The notes under the pieces are model-generated. The model searched no databases and was not told the DNA's origin. It worked only from the letters and a program-made list of their open reading frames with translations. A DNA stretch of 64,000 bases from Geomonas agri (GTDB lineage: Bacteria > Desulfobacterota > Desulfuromonadia > Geobacterales > Geobacteraceae), in contig NZ_JAINZO010000002.1 of the NCBI RefSeq assembly GCF_020179605.1, positions 558,001 to 622,000 on the forward strand, given 5' to 3'. Below are positions 60,352 to 64,000 of the stretch, one piece after another. How positions within the stretch are numbered: position 1 is the stretch's first letter; each line of letters begins with the position of its first letter. The position numbers and the translations under genes were made by a program.

Positions 60352-61275
60352 ATGGATTTCACGAATCTGAAAACCCTGGTAGTTTCAGTCGAATGCGGCA
60401 GCTTTTCCAAGGCTGCCGAGATCCTCTGCGTCACCCAGTCCGCCGTCTCCCGCCGAATCAAGATCCTCGAGGATCATTACGGCCAACTCCTCTTGGACCG
60501 CTCTGGGCTCGCACTGAAACCGACCGCCGCCGGGCACCTGCTGATCGAGAAGGCACGCCAGGTCCTGAAGGTGGAGCAGGAATTTCTCTACGACCTGCAG
60601 CTGCTGGCGCGCAAGCGCAAGATCTCCTTCTGCTGCACCGCTCCCTTTGGCATCTCCTACCTCCCCGACATCTTCACGCGATTCATGTCCCGCAACTCCG
60701 AAACCAGTGAACTGAGCTTCGTCTTCGACATGCCCGAAGGGGCGCTCAAGGGGCTCAAGGAAAAGCTATACGACCTGGTACTGATCGAATTTTGCGAGGA
60801 CCTTAACCTCGATGAGTTCGCGGTCTACCCACTGCCTGACGACGATATGGTGTTCGTGAGCAGGCCCGGCTTCGGCATCGACGCCAAGGTGGTCGACGTC
60901 GAGACCATGCTCGGCCAGCGCCTGTACTGCAAAAAATCAGGTTGCTGCGCCCGGCGCTTCCTGGAAAAGAGCATGCACAGCATCGGCCGGGACGCCGCCG
61001 AGTTCCGCAACACTGTCTACTTCGACGACATTCCCTTCATCATCAAGGCGGTCCAAGCTGGAGAAGGGGTCACCTTCATCTCCCGCAGCCTAGTTGCAGC
61101 GCACCTGGCCGACGGTTCGCTGGTCAGCCACCACGTTGAGGGATTCGCACCGTCGAGGCCGCGGCGCCTGGTCCTGGAGAAGAACCGCAGCCTCGACCCG
61201 ACACTGTTCGACCTGATCGAGGAGATCTTCCACAGGTTCTCGCTCACACCGCCCCACGAACTGGCGCCGCGCTGA
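60352..61275 (+). CDS. LysR-family transcriptional regulator
   Basis: A 307-residue regulator with an N-terminal winged helix-turn-helix (LVVSVECGSFSKAAEILCVTQSAVSRRIKILE, given here as two strings either side of ILC) and a periplasmic-binding-like effector domain (RKISFCCTAPFGISYLPDI onward). A CC pair at YCKKSGCCARRF and FCC earlier could be redox-sensing. It is divergent from the ext operon with palindromes in between, so it is the prime candidate for controlling ext genes and itself. The inducer is unknown. Confidence 0.9.
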   Translation: MDFTNLKTLVVSVECGSFSKAAEILCVTQSAVSRRIKILEDHYGQLLLDRSGLALKPTAAGHLLIEKARQVLKVEQEFLYDLQLLARKRKISFCCTAPFGISYLPDIFTRFMSRNSETSELSFVFDMPEGALKGLKEKLYDLVLIEFCEDLNLDEFAVYPLPDDDMVFVSRPGFGIDAKVVDVETMLGQRLYCKKSGCCARRFLEKSMHSIGRDAAEFRNTVYFDDIPFIIKAVQAGEGVTFISRSLVAAHLADGSLVSHHVEGFAPSRPRRLVLEKNRSLDPTLFDLIEEIFHRFSLTPPHELAPR

Positions 61276-61414
61276 ATCCCTCCGGGACAGGCCGATTCGT
61301 CTGCCCCCCCTCGCTTGCCCGCCTGATCCCGCACGATCCTCTCTCAGCTTGGCTCAGTCCCGAAAATTCCCTCGTGATCCCGCTGCCCCTCATGCCACTC
61401 TTCCCATCCATTAA

Positions 61415-64000
<2,586 letters not shown>

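Overview
The window is GC-rich and reads as chromosomal DNA of a dissimilatory metal-reducing member of the Geobacterales (Geobacter, Geomonas or Citrifermentans type). The evidence is a run of multihaem c-type cytochromes with CxxCH motifs, a porin-cytochrome conduit, many hybrid two-component sensors, a bacteriohemerythrin, a pyruvate:ferredoxin oxidoreductase, and two genes that are only readable through an in-frame UGA. No rRNA, tRNA, CRISPR array, insertion sequence or phage gene was seen. The species call is inference.

Layout. 1-8.9 kb: a membrane glycosyltransferase on the + strand, convergent with a seven-gene minus-strand block. In transcription order this block is a four-domain rhodanese lipoprotein, an outer-membrane protein, a TVP38/VTT membrane protein, a DPM1-like glycosyltransferase, a two-domain rhodanese, a small exported protein and a cellulose-synthase-like glycosyltransferase. 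9-13.3 kb: two sensor histidine kinases. 13.4-25.5 kb: a mixed housekeeping stretch holding an AhpD-like selenoprotein (CxxU), a MATE exporter, a methyltransferase, fabH, a HEAT protein, an HD-GYP-like protein, radA, a DksA-type regulator, a kinase, a flavodoxin-fold reductase and a hemerythrin. 25.6-31.1 kb: a hybrid kinase, a REC-PAS-GGDEF-EAL protein and a small STAS-like protein in tight succession. 31.1-34.2 kb: thiol peroxidase, an AI-2E family permease and a thioredoxin/CcdA-like fusion. 34.2-38.4 kb (minus): a three-gene corrinoid unit (B12-binding protein, MtaA/UroD-like protein, DUF1638-like hybrid kinase). 38.7-48.5 kb: a galactose/galactofuranose cluster (glf, GH2, galT, an M24-like pseudoenzyme, galK, a GH1::RmlD fusion) ending against a convergent glycosyltransferase. 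48.8-49.9 kb: a soluble chemoreceptor. 50-59.8 kb (minus): an ext-type extracellular electron-transfer cluster. 60.3 kb on: a divergent LysR regulator and the first 825 codons of nifJ.

The ext cluster is the centrepiece. A LysR regulator with palindromes in its promoter diverges from extH (rhodanese lipoprotein), extI (porin), extJ (small periplasmic protein) and a pentahaem cytochrome, extKL, interrupted by an in-frame UGA. A SECIS-like hairpin starts at that UGA, so I read the two open halves as one 450-residue selenoprotein. A terminator follows. Then come a 12-haem lipoprotein, a 10-haem protein, a Rieske protein, a split cytochrome b (b6-like plus subunit-IV-like) and a 4-haem protein. 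Together these make a quinol-oxidising bc module feeding a porin-cytochrome conduit, with 31 c-type haem motifs in four proteins. From memory, this matches the selenite/tellurite and metal-reduction ext genes of G. sulfurreducens.

The strongest candidates for under-described biology are the two selenoproteins, the corrinoid-linked phosphorelay whose MtaA-like subunit lacks the usual zinc Cys ligands, the polyrhodanese/outer-membrane/glycosyltransferase operon, and the galactose cluster with its GH1::RmlD fusion and degenerate M24 protein.
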